Positions 10,908 to 21,011 of a stretch of DNA of 64,000 nt are shown piece by piece; the first letter of the stretch is position 1; each line of letters begins with the position of its first letter. Source of the DNA: Symsagittifera roscoffensis (lineage: Eukaryota; Xenacoelomorpha; Acoela; Convolutidae); assembly GCF_963678635.1 (NCBI RefSeq), contig NW_026970820.1:1862001-1926000 (forward strand), written 5' to 3'. The notes under the pieces are model-generated. The model did no database searches, was not told where the DNA came from, and saw only the letters and a program-made list of their open reading frames with translations. The translations under genes were made by a program, and so were the position numbers.

Positions 10908-10997
10908 ATAGGTCAGTGACCTGCGGTGCATGGGTGTTATGGGCTTGATTCGTCAGCATTGGCCTGGGGGCCATTAGCTTCAAGACATGTGGCACTC

Positions 10998-11034
10998 GCA
11001 GAAAAAGAGCACCCGAAGGGTGCTCTTTTTCTGC
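10998..11034 (+). terminator. terminator-shaped stem-loop, gamma form
   Basis: Perfect 17-bp stem: GCAGAAAAAGAGCACCC and GGGTGCTCTTTTTCTGC, loop GAA. The G in the A run is matched by a C in the T run. Confidence 0.45.
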
Positions 11035-11225
11035 TCGAATGTCTTGTGAAACGGTATCTGATGAACTTTGTAGGGTGTCACAAAAGCAACATGACAAAAC
11101 GTTCTGTATCTGATCAGTAATGGTCAAAAAAGATTTATGACACTTTCAATGACTGAAGCTACACCTGATCAGTCTCTAGAGAACTCTAAAACAAAGTAAC
11201 TTATATTTTTCAGTGACTCATGAAG

Positions 11226-11265
11226 AGGACTGTTTCAACGAAAACAAGTTTTCGGAAACAGTCCT
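11226..11265 (+). repeat. bulged 40-nt hairpin, perfect form
   Basis: Outer arms AGGACTGTTTC and GAAACAGTCCT pair without mismatch; AA bulge; inner CGAAAAC/GTTTTCG; loop AA. Confidence 0.9.
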
Positions 11266-12639
11266 AATATTTTTCTTGGAGCTCATTTTCAAGTAGGTGG
11301 ACTTTCAATAGTGACTAATAGTTGAATTAGACTTGGAATTTGTCCCAAAAAGTTAAGTTTGTCTCAAATTGATTAGAAGCAATAGACAACAAAAAAAAAT
11401 TTTTTTTTTTATTTGATAAAAATACTTGAGTCAGAAAAGTGAAAAATCCATTTTTTTCAAAAAGTCATAAGAAGTAGTTCAATTTGCATTAAATCACTAA
11501 CCTACATTATATAAACCTGTTCAGATTGGTTTTCATGAACAAAGCCGTAAAATTTCCATATTTAGAGAAAAGGCAAAAAAACACCTTTTTGATTAACTGA
11601 AAAAGGTAGATAAATCGGGTAAAGTCGTCTTCAAACCTATAGGACCGAGCAGTGATCTAAATAGGGTGTATATTTAGTGTCCCTTGTAAGGTCACATGCA
11701 AAAAAGTGAAACAATTGGGGTGGCCACTTCAGAAAACAAGACTTTTTTTCGGACTTTGGCCATTTTTAATTGTAGTAAAGTAGTAGTAAGTTACCAGAGA
11801 AAAAAAAGTTGTAAAAACCAAAATTTTTATCCAATTTTGACAATTAAATACTCTATACCTACTATAATGACTATGGCAAGCTCAAATATGCCATCAAAAC
11901 TCATTTTTTCTCACTTTTTAAAATTTTTGTTTTTTTGAAATAAAATGTTGAGTCAGAAACGTGAAAAATCAATTTTTTTCAAAAAGTCAGTAGAAGTTGT
12001 TCCAATCAATTTGTTTCACTAAAACACACTTTCTCAGCCTGTTCAGAATGGTTTTCATGTTTAAAGCTGAAACTTTACACATTTTGAGAAAAGTGGAAAA
12101 AATAACTTTTTAGTTACAAAAAAACCATCATTTTTGTTGCATTTTTTGAGAAAACTCAAATTTTTAAGAAAAACAAATTTTCCCAAACCTACATAATTGG
12201 GCTCCCAAAACAGTTTACTTTCATCCATTCTTCATCAATTTACCCCAATTTGTTAACCAAAATAGAGTTACTGAGCCATTTTTACCAAAAAACGTGGTTT
12301 TTCCCTGTTTTTCCCCATTTTTCCCACTATAAGTCAACGCATAACAAAATTTTGGGAAAACGGAGCAAAAGTGTATCCTTAGAATTGCATTTTAGGCCCG
12401 CATGCCAATTTTTATCGAATTCTATCCCGACAATTTTGAGATCAGCACTTTTTCCGAGCAAATAGTCATACCGTTATAATTCTTTGGCCGTTCGGGGCCC
12501 CTACCCCAAACTCACTAAACAAAGACGCCGAAGGCGGACGGCCACCTAGATAGGTCAGTGACCTGCGGTGCATGGGTGTTATGGGCTTGATTCGTCAGCA
12601 TTGGCCTGGGGGCCATTAGCTTCAAGACATGTGGCACTC

Positions 12640-12676
12640 GCAGAAAAAGAGCACCCGAAGGGTGCTCTTTTTCTGC
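12640..12676 (+). terminator. terminator-shaped stem-loop, gamma form
   Basis: 17-bp stem, loop GAA, identical to 10998-11034. Confidence 0.45.
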
Positions 12677-12867
12677 TCGAATGTCTTGTGAAACGGTATC
12701 TGATGAACTTTGTAGGGTGTCACAAAAGCAACATGACAAAACGTTCTGTATCTGATCAGTAATGGTCAAAAAAGATTTATGACACTTTCAATGACTGAAG
12801 CTACACCTGATCAGTCTCTAGAGAACTCTAAAACAAAGTAACTTATATTTTTCAGTGACTCATGAAG

Positions 12868-12907
12868 AGGACTGTTTCAACGAAAACAAGTTTTCGGAAA
12901 CAGTCCT
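12868..12907 (+). repeat. bulged 40-nt hairpin, perfect form
   Basis: Identical to 11226-11265. Confidence 0.9.
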
Positions 12908-14180
12908 AATATTTTTCTTGGAGCTCATTTTCAAGTAGGTGGACTTTCAATAGTGACTAATAGTTGAATTAGACTTGGAATTTGTCCCAAAAAGTTAAGT
13001 TTGTCTCAAATTGATTAGAAGCAATAGACAACAAAAAAAAATTTTTTTTTTATTTGATAAAAATACTTGAGTCAGAAAAGTGAAAAATCCATTTTTTTCA
13101 AAAAGTCATAAGAAGTAGTTCAATTTGCATTAAATCACTAACCTACATTATATAAACCTGTTCAGATTGGTTTTCATGAACAAAGCCGTAAAATTTCCAT
13201 ATTTAGAGAAAAGGCAAAAAAACACCTTTTTGATTAACTGAAAAAGGTAGATAAATCGGGTAAAGTCGTCTTCAAACCTATAGGATCGAGCAGTGATCTA
13301 AATAGGGTGTATATTTAGTGTCCCTTGTAAGGTCACATGCAAAAAAGTGAAACAATTGGGGTGGCCACTTCAGAAAACAAGACTTTTTTTCGGACTTTGG
13401 CCATTTTTAATTGTAGTAAAGTAGTAGTAAGTTACCAGAGAAAAAAAAGTTGTAAAAACCAAAATTTTTATCCAATTTTGACAATTAAATACTCTATACC
13501 TACTAAAATGACTATGGCAAGCTCAAAGATGCCATCAAAACTCATTTTTTCTCACTTTTTAAAATTTTTGTTTTTTTGAAATAAAATGTTGAGTCAGAAA
13601 CGTGAAAAATCAATTTTTTTCAAAAAGTCAGTAGAAGTTGTTCCAATCAATTTGTTTCACTAAAACACACTTTCTCAGCCTGTTCAGAATGGTTTTCATG
13701 TTTAAAGCTGAAACTTTACACATTTTGAGAAAAGTGGAAAAAATAACTTTTTAGTTACAAAAAAACCATCATTTTTGTTGCATTTTTTGAGAAAACTCAA
13801 ATTTTTAAGAAAAACAAATTTTCCCAAACCTACATAATTGGGCTCCCAAAACAGTTTACTTTCATCCATTCTTCATCAATTTACCCCAATTTGTTAACCA
13901 AAATAGAGTTACTGAGCCATTTTTACCAAAAAACGTGGTTTTTCCCTGTTTTTCCCCATTTTTCCCACTATAAGTCAACGCATAACAAAATTTTGGGAAA
14001 ACGGAGCAAAAGTGTATCCTTAGAATTGCATTTTAGGCCCGCATGCCAATTTTTATCGAATTCTATCCCGACAATTTTGAGATCAGCACTTTTTCCGAGC
14101 AAATAGTCATACCGTTATAATTCTTTGGCCGTTCGGGGCCCCTACCCCAAACTCACTAAACAAAGACGCCGAAGGCGGAC

Positions 14181-14209
14181 GGCCACCTAGGGGGCAGGGT
14201 TGTGTGGTC
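14181..14209 (+). repeat. junction stem-loop, gamma tail to delta head
   Basis: GGCCAC (tail) pairs with GTGGTC (head) over 6 positions including one G.T. CCACCTAG is 14183-14190, so its CTAG lies in the loop. Two different families meet here. Confidence 0.6.
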
Positions 14210-14278
14210 TATTCTCGACTTTAGTTACTTGCATTGCGTGGGGAAGAATACGAACAGCGCTCAACGCACTCGCAGAAA

Positions 14279-14297
14279 GAGCACCCTGCGGGTGCTC
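14279..14297 (+). terminator. terminator-shaped stem-loop
   Basis: GAGCACCC/GGGTGCTC, loop TGC; AAA/TTT pairs extend it. Confidence 0.4.
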
Positions 14298-14480
14298 TTT
14301 TTGTTCGAGAACTGTAAGTCGATTTAAATCTTACATATTTCGTCCGAAATTTAACTTTTTTTCTAGTTGTTCTCAGGTAAACTCCCATGATACCTCAAAT
14401 TGTATTCCTGGAAGGGCATTTTTATAAGTCACTCTGTGGCTCGATCAATTAACTACCAAATACGTTTTGATTTACGAAAT

Positions 14481-14518
14481 GGACTGTTTCAACGAAAACA
14501 AGTTTTCGGAAACAGTCC
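14481..14518 (+). repeat. bulged 38-nt hairpin, perfect form
   Basis: Outer arms GGACTGTTTC and GAAACAGTCC; inner CGAAAAC/GTTTTCG; the terminal A-T pair of other families is absent. Confidence 0.9.
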
Positions 14519-15751
14519 AAATTGTAAATTATGATCCCAAATACAAACAAAGAGAAATCTAATGCGTTGGTTAAACTTACAGAGCCCAGCCCATGTCTTT
14601 GTCTTTATTGACTGTTCAAACACATAACAACTATGTTAAAAACAATATTATTAAAATAAAAACATAACAAATAATCGAGAAAGAAATGGAAGTTTATCAA
14701 AAAAATATGCAAAAAAAATCACTTATTTCTTTTTTTAAATATCATAAAAACCTCAGTTTGAAAAAGATGATACCTGGGAGGCCCGTTTTGACGCGTTACT
14801 ACAGTTTAGGCACGTTTTGACTTCGCAACTCACAATGATCGATTAACTTTTACGTTTGTTTTACAAACACGCTTTTTTTTTACCACAATCAAAATTTCAT
14901 TACTTCTAAACCACTTGAACAAATTGATGAAAATTTTGCAACAAAACTAACTTTTCAAGGGTTTTTGAGGTATATAAAAATTGTCTCCAGTTAAATAATG
15001 ATTTTTTGGCTAATTTTTGAAAAAAATATAAAAAAATTTGAAAAAACAATTTTTTTTTCAGATTTGGCGATCAGAAAGTGCCTTCTATGATGGACCAGCA
15101 AAAAATTTGTTTTCAGGTCATAAGTTTGTCTCATTAGAGTATACAAACTGGCAAAATGTTTATAATAAAAAAGTTTAGAGGAACAGTGATTTTTTGAAAA
15201 AAAGAGAAAAAAACGTGAAAAAATCAGTTTTTGGCGGGAAAATTCTCAAAAAATCAAAAATCAAGTTTTCTCTCTCCTTACTCCAATAAATTAATTCGGC
15301 CACGACAATCATTTTTTGTGATCAGTAAAAATGTCGAAAAACGACCGCAACATTGACTTTTTTGAAATTTGACAAAAAACTTCAAAAAAACCGCAAAAAA
15401 ACATCAAAAATCTCGAAAAAATTGCAGAAAAAATTTTGCCAAAAAATACACCATTCGACTGCCTCAACTGTGCTAGTGTCCAAAAAAAACATCACTTTTT
15501 CGCATTTTCTCAACCAAAATTGAGTTATTGGGGCATTTTTGAAAAAAATCGTGATTTCGACCAAAAAAAACGCCCCTTTTTCCCCAAAAAGTGCAACTCA
15601 TAACATTATTTCGGAAAAACGCCTTCCCAAGTTATATCTTAGAATTTTGTCCTCTACCTACATGCAAAGTTTGAAGAAATTCTATACTGCCGTTTTCGAG
15701 AACTTGAATAATTTTTTTATTTTCCTATTTAGGTATTTTTTCTAGTTGACC

Positions 15752-15774
15752 GGCAAGGAAACCCTACCCTTGCC
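15752..15774 (+). repeat. tail stem-loop of delta
   Basis: GGCAAGG and CCTTGCC, a 7-bp stem with a 9-base loop. It lies 30 bases upstream of CCACCTAG, and the same arms recur in the other two delta tails. It occupies the place of the GGGG..CCCC element in other families. Confidence 0.65.
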
Positions 15775-15802
15775 TAAAGGATTCACAAAGCCGGACCGCG
15801 AC

Positions 15803-15831
15803 GACCACCTAGGGGGCAGGGTTGTGTGGTC
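15803..15831 (+). repeat. junction stem-loop, delta to delta
   Basis: GACCAC pairs perfectly with GTGGTC (6 bp) across the junction. In gamma-to-delta junctions the matching tail word is GGCCAC. Confidence 0.6.
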
Positions 15832-15900
15832 TATTTTTGTTTCAAGGTTTTTGCATCGCGTGGGGAAGAATACGAACAGCGCTCAACGCACTCGCAGAAA

Positions 15901-15919
15901 GAGCACCCTGCGGGTGCTC
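15901..15919 (+). terminator. terminator-shaped stem-loop
   Basis: GAGCACCC/GGGTGCTC, loop TGC. Confidence 0.4.
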
Positions 15920-16102
15920 TTTTTGCTCGAAAACTGCAAGTCGATTTAAATCTTACATATTTCGTCCAAAATTTAACTTTTTTTCTAGTTGTTCTCAGTT
16001 AAACTCCCATGATACCTCAAACTGTATTCCTGGAAGGGCATTTTTATAAGTCACTCTGTGGCTCCATCAATTAACTACCAAATACGTTTTGATTTACGAA
16101 AT

Positions 16103-16140
16103 GGACTGTTTCAACGAAAACAAGTTTTCGGAAACAGTCC
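16103..16140 (+). repeat. bulged 38-nt hairpin, perfect form
   Basis: As at 14481-14518. Confidence 0.9.
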
Positions 16141-17390
16141 AAATTTTAAATTATGATCCCAAATACAAACAAAGAGAAATCTAATGCGTTGGTTAAACTT
16201 ACAGAGCCCAGCCCATGTCTTTGTGTTTATTGACTGTTCAAACACATAACAACTACGTTAAAAACAATATTATTAAAATAAAAACAAAACAAATAATCGA
16301 GAAAGAAATGGAAGTTTATCCAAAAAATATCACAAAAACCTCAGTTTGAAAGAAATGATACCTGAGAGGCCCGTTTTGACGCGTTACTACAGTTTAGGCA
16401 CGTTTCGACTTCGCAACTCACAATGATCGATTAACTTTTACGTTTGTTTTACAAACACGCTTTTTTTTACCACAATCAAAATTTCATTACTTCTAAACCA
16501 CTTGAACAAATTGATGAATTTTTTTGCATCAGAACTAATTTGTCCAGGGTTTTTGACGTATATAATAAATGTATCCAGTTATTTAATTATTTTTTGGCAA
16601 ATTTTTGAAAAAAATTAAAAAATTTGAAAAAACAATTTTTTTTTCAGATTTGGCGATCAAAAAGTGCCTTCTATGATGGACCAGCAAAAAATTTGTTTTC
16701 AGGTCATAAGTTTGGCTCACTAGGGTATACAAACTGGCAAAATGTTTATAATAAAAAAGTTTAGAAGAACAGTGATTTTTTGAAAAAAAAATAAAAAAAC
16801 GTAAAAAAATCAGTTTTTGGCGGGAAAATTCTCAAAAAATCAAAAATCAAGTTTTCTCTTTCCTTACTCCAATAAAAAAATTCGGCCACGACAATCATTT
16901 TTTGTGATCAGTAAAAATGTCGAAAAACGACCGGAACATTGACTTTTTTGAAATTTGACAAAAAACTTCAAAAAAACCGCAAAAAAACATCAAAAATCTC
17001 GAAAAAATTGCTGAAAAAATTTTGGCAAACAATACACCATTCGATTCCCTCAACTGTGCTAGTGTCCCAAAAAAACATCACTTTTTCGCATTTTCTCAAC
17101 CAAAATTGAGTTATTGGGGCATTTTTGAAAAAAATCGTGATTTCGACCAAAAAAAACGCCCCTTTTTCCCCAAAAAGTGCAACTCATAACATTATTTCGG
17201 AAAAACGCCTTCCCAAGTTATATCTTAGAATTTTGTCCTCTACCTACATGCAAAGTTTGAAGAAATTTTATACTGCCGTTTTCGAGAACTTGAATAATTT
17301 TTTTATTTTCCTAATTAGGTATTTTTTCTAGTTGACCGGCAAGGAAACCCTACCCTTGCCTAAAGGATTCACAAAGCCGGACCGCGACGA

Positions 17391-17398
17391 CCACCTAG
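17391..17398 (+). other. cassette junction, delta tail to beta head
   Basis: CCACCTAG. The only delta-to-beta join in the window; CCAC/GTGG pairing remains but the longer GC-rich stem of beta junctions is absent. Confidence 0.85.
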
Positions 17399-17488
17399 TT
17401 GTCACTGTGGCCCCGCTGTATTCTTGACTTTTGAGGAGAAGGTTCCGCGGGGGGCGGAGCAGGGGAACGCTTAACGCACTCGCAAAAG

Positions 17489-17507
17489 GAGCACCCTTCG
17501 GGTGCTC
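17489..17507 (+). terminator. terminator-shaped stem-loop
   Basis: GAGCACCC/GGGTGCTC, loop TTC. Confidence 0.4.
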
Positions 17508-17707
17508 TTTTTTGCTCGAAAACTTTCTGAAACGGTATCTGATGAACTTTGTAAGGTGTCACAAAAGCAACAACACAAAACGTTCTGTATGTGATTAGAA
17601 AAGGTCAAAAAACATTTTCTCATACTTTCAATGACTGAATCTACACCTGATCAGTCTCTAGAGAACTGTAAACCAAAGTAAATTATGTTTTTCAGTGATT
17701 CATGAAG

Positions 17708-17747
17708 AGGACCGTTCCAACGAAAACAAGTTTTCGGAAACAGTCCT
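17708..17747 (+). repeat. bulged 40-nt hairpin, beta form
   Basis: Outer 5' arm AGGACCGTTCC; inner stem intact. Confidence 0.8.
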
Positions 17748-19118
17748 AATATTTTTCTTGGAGCTCATTTTCAAGTACGTGGACTTTCAGTTGTGACTAA
17801 TACCTGAATTAGACTTGGAATTTGTCCCAAAAAAGTTAAGTTTGTCCAAATTGATTAGAAGCAATAGAAAAAAAAAAACATTTTTTTTTATTTGATAAAA
17901 ATACTTGAGTTAGAAACGTGAAAAATCCCTTTTTTTCAAAAAGTCATAAAAAGTAGTTCAATTTGCAATAAATTACCAAACTACAATATATGAACCAGTT
18001 CAGATTGGTTTTCATCAACAAAGCCGTAAAATTTCCATATTTAGAGAAAAGGCAAAAAAACACCTTTTTGGTTAACTGAAAAAGGTAGATAAATCGGATA
18101 AAGTCGTCTTCAAACCTATAGGACCGAAAAATGATCTAATTGAGGTATATATGTAGTGTCCCTTGTAAGGTCACATGCAAAAAGGTGAAACAATTTGGGT
18201 GGCCACTTCAGAAAACAAGACTTTTTTTCGGACTTTGGCCATTTTTTTTTTTAGTAAAGTAGTAGTAAGTTACCAGAGAAAAAAAGTTGTAAAAACCAAA
18301 ATTTTTATCCAATTTTGACATTTAAATACTCTATACCTACTAAAATGACTATGGCAAGCTCAAATATGCCATCAAAACTCATTTTTTCTCACTTTTTAAA
18401 ATTTTTGTTTTTTGGATATAAAATGTTGAGTCAGAAACGTGAAAAATCAGTTTTTTCCAAAAAGTCAAAAAAAGTTGTTCCAATCAATTTGTTTCACTAA
18501 AACACACTTTTTCAGCTTGTTCAGAATGGTTTTCATGTTTAAAGCTGAAACTTTACACATTTTGAGAAAAGTGGAAAAAACACCTTTTTGGTTACAAAAA
18601 AACCATCATTTTTGTTGCAGTTTTTGAAAAAACTCAAAATTTTGAGAGGAAAATTTTTTCTCAAACTTTCATATTTAAGCTCCCCAAACAGTCTACTTTC
18701 ATCCATTCCTTGTCAATATACCCCATTTTTTGAACCAAAACAGAGTTAATAGGTGATTTTTATCGAAAACGTGTTTTTTACCATTTTTGCCCCCCATTTC
18801 CCTCTATAAGTCAACACATAACAAAATTTTGGCAAAACGGGGCAAAAGTGTATCCTTAGAATTTCAATACGGGGCTGCATGCAAAAAATTAGGGAATTCT
18901 GACCTCCAGTTTTCGAGAACACGACTTATTCTGCACGAAAGGTAATATAGGTAAATGTTCTTTCGAACCGACGGGGCCCCTTCCCCTGTCTCTACTGAAC
19001 GCCAAAGCCGGACGCGGCGGCCACCTAGTTGTCACTGTGGCCCCGCTAATTGAGTGACTTTTGACGAGTGGGTTCCGCGGGGGGCGGAGCAGGGGAACGC
19101 TTAACGCACTCGCAAAAG

Positions 19119-19137
19119 GAGCACCCTTCGGGTGCTC
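19119..19137 (+). terminator. terminator-shaped stem-loop
   Basis: GAGCACCC/GGGTGCTC, loop TTC. Confidence 0.4.
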
Positions 19138-19336
19138 TTTTTTGCTCGAAAGTTTTCTGAAACGGTATCTGATGAACTTTGTAAGGTGTCACAAAAGCAA
19201 CAACACAAAACATTCTGTATGTGATTAGAAAAGATCGAAAAAGATTTCTCATACTTTCAATGACTGAATCTACACCTGATCAGTCTCTAGAGAACTCTAA
19301 ACCAAAGTAACTTATGTTTTTCAGTGATTCATGAAG

Positions 19337-19376
19337 AGGACCGTTCCAACGAAAACAAGTTTTCGGAAACAGTCCT
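19337..19376 (+). repeat. bulged 40-nt hairpin, beta form
   Basis: Outer 5' arm AGGACCGTTCC; inner stem intact. Confidence 0.8.
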
Positions 19377-20753
19377 CATATTTTTTTTCGAAGCCATTTT
19401 CAAGTACGTGGACTTTCAATTGTGACTAATAGCTGAATTGGACTTGGAATTTGTCACAAAGAGGTTAAGTTTGTCTCAAATTGATTAGAAGCAAAAGAAA
19501 AAATAAAAAAATTTCTTATTTGGAAAAAAAAGTTGAGACAGAAACGTGAAAAAACCCATTTTTCAAAAGTCATTAAAAGTAGCTCCAATTGGCTTAAATC
19601 ACTAGACTACAATATATGAACCTGTTCAGAATGGTTTTCAAGACCAAAGCCGTAAAATTTCCATGTTTAGAGAAAAGGCAAAAAAAAACAACTTTTTGGT
19701 TAACTCAAAAAGGTAGATAAATCGGGTAAAGTCGTCTTCAAACCTATAGGATTGAGCAGTGATCTAAATAGGGTGAAGGGTGTATATGTAGTGTCCTTGT
19801 TAGGTCGCATGCAAAAAACTAGAACAGTTTTGTTGGCCACTTCCGAAATTAAGACTTTTTTTTCGAAATTTGGCCATTTTTTTTTGTAGTAAAATAGTAG
19901 TAAATTAGCCGAGAAAAAAAATTGTAAAAACCATAATATTTATTCAATTTTGACGTTTAAATACTCTATACCTACTAAAATGTCTATGGCAAGCTCAAAT
20001 AAGCCATCAAAATTCATTTTTTCTCACTTTTTAAAATTTTTGTTTTTTTGAATACAATGTTGAGTCAGAAACGTAAAAAATCAATTTTTTTCAAAAAGTC
20101 AAAATAAAGTGTTCCAATCAATTTGTTTCACTAAAACACACTTTATGAACTTGTTCAGAATGTGTCTTTGGGTTAGAGCCGAAAATTCACCCATTTTGAG
20201 AAAAGTGGAAAAAACACCTTTTTAGTTACAAAAAAACCATCATTTTTGTTGCATTTTTTGAAAAAACTCAAATTTTTGAGAGGAAAATTTTTTCTCAAAC
20301 TTTTATAATTGGGCTCCCCAAACAGTCTACTTTCATCCATTTCTTGTCAATATACCCCATTTTTTGAACCAAAACAGAGTTAATAGGTGATTTTTATCAA
20401 AAAACGTGTTTTTTACCATTTTTGCCCCCCATTTCCCTCTATAAGTCAACACATAACAAAATTTTGGCAAAACGGGGCAAAAGTGTATCCTTAGAATTTC
20501 CATACGGGGCTGCATGCAAAAAATTAGGGAATTCTGACCTCCAGTTTTCGAGAACACGACTTATTCTGCATGAAAAGGGTAAAAGGTAATTGTTCCTTCG
20601 AACCGACGGGGCCCCTTCCCCTGTCTCTGCTGAACGCCATAGCCGGACGCGGCGGCCACCTAGTTGTCACTGTGGCCCCGCTGTATTCTTGACTTTTGAG
20701 GAGAAGGTTCCGCGGGGGGCGGATCAGGGGAACGCTTAACGCACTCGCAAAAG

Positions 20754-20772
20754 GAGCACCCTTCGGGTGCTC
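20754..20772 (+). terminator. terminator-shaped stem-loop
   Basis: GAGCACCC/GGGTGCTC, loop TTC. Confidence 0.4.
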
Positions 20773-20971
20773 TTTTTTGCTCGAAAGTTTTCTGAAACGG
20801 TATCTGATGAACTTTGTAAGGTGTCACAAAAGCAACAACACAAAACGTTCTGTATGTGATTAGAAAAGGTCAAAAAAAATTTCTCATACTTTCAATGACT
20901 GAATCTACACCTGATCAGTCTCTAGAGAACTCTAAACCAAAGTAACTTTTGTTTTTCAGTGATTCATGAAG

Positions 20972-21011
20972 AGGACCGTTCCAACGAAAACAAGTTTTCG
21001 GAAACAGTCCT
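20972..21011 (+). repeat. bulged 40-nt hairpin, beta form
   Basis: Outer 5' arm AGGACCGTTCC; inner stem intact. Confidence 0.8.

Larger units (their letters stand above)
10908..12549 (+). repeat. gamma cassette 1 (reference copy for gamma)
   Basis: Layout of gamma: head starts ATAGGTCAGTGACCTGCGG, which holds the self-complementary AGGTCA-G-TGACCT; the head also has GGCCTGGGGGCC; long terminator-shaped stem 10998-11034; bulged hairpin 11226-11265; AT-rich body; tail with GCATGC 12400-12405, GGGG..CCCC 12494-12507 and CCACCTAG 12542-12549. The next unit is a near-identical copy. A 64-codon frame (10926-11120) recurs in every gamma copy, but it translates the stem-loop itself and is open on the other strand too. 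Confidence 0.93.
12550..14190 (+). repeat. gamma cassette 2
   Basis: Near-identical tandem copy of 10908-12549, with only scattered single-base differences noticed (for example near 13286 and 13528). Together with the following delta unit it resembles the pair at 49767-53027. Ends at CCACCTAG 14183-14190. Confidence 0.93.
14191..15812 (+). repeat. delta cassette 1 (reference copy for delta)
   Basis: Layout of delta: head GGGGCAGGGTTGTGTGGTC, variable patch, GCGTGGGGAAGAATACG; terminator-shaped stem 14279-14297; 38-nt bulged hairpin 14481-14518; AT-rich body containing GGCGGGAAAATTCTC; tail CATGC 15661-15665, GTTTTCGAGAAC 15692-15703, stem GGCAAGG (15752-15758) with CCTTGCC (15768-15774), and CCACCTAG 15805-15812. 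Around the bulged hairpin the sequence is unlike alpha, beta or gamma, so the hairpin stands out as an island of conservation. Confidence 0.92.
15813..17398 (+). repeat. delta cassette 2
   Basis: Same family as the preceding unit, but the head patch differs: CTATTTTTGTTTCAAGG here, CTATTCTCGACTTTAG in the others. About 30 bases around the CTTATTTC segment of the body are missing. Tail stem GGCAAGG/CCTTGCC is kept. Ends at CCACCTAG 17391-17398 and is followed by a beta head. Confidence 0.92.
17399..19028 (+). repeat. beta cassette 4
   Basis: Near-identical to 7649-9278, down to the head patch GTATTCTTGAC and the tail subtype. It is the left half of the second copy of the two-unit block. Confidence 0.92.
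19029..20663 (+). repeat. beta cassette 5
   Basis: Right half of the second block copy, matching 9279-10907. It carries a short local duplication GGGTGAAGGGTG near 19773 that the other copy lacks. It is followed by beta here, by gamma in the first copy. Confidence 0.92.

Noticed and set aside
10926-11120. 64-codon open frame repeated in all seven gamma units
   Set aside because: It is conserved because the DNA is conserved. It translates the 17-bp stem-loop, and an opposite-strand frame is equally conserved. A synonymous-site test on more copies would decide.
12250-12465. 71-codon open frame repeated in gamma tails
   Set aside because: Gamma tails are near-identical in nucleotides, so the frame gives no independent evidence; no recognisable protein.
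14183-14190. Integron cassette array with attC sites
   Set aside because: Cassette order and a folded junction are reminiscent, but cassettes hold no genes, attC core words (GTTRRRY and RYYYAAC pair) are not seen, and there is no integrase.
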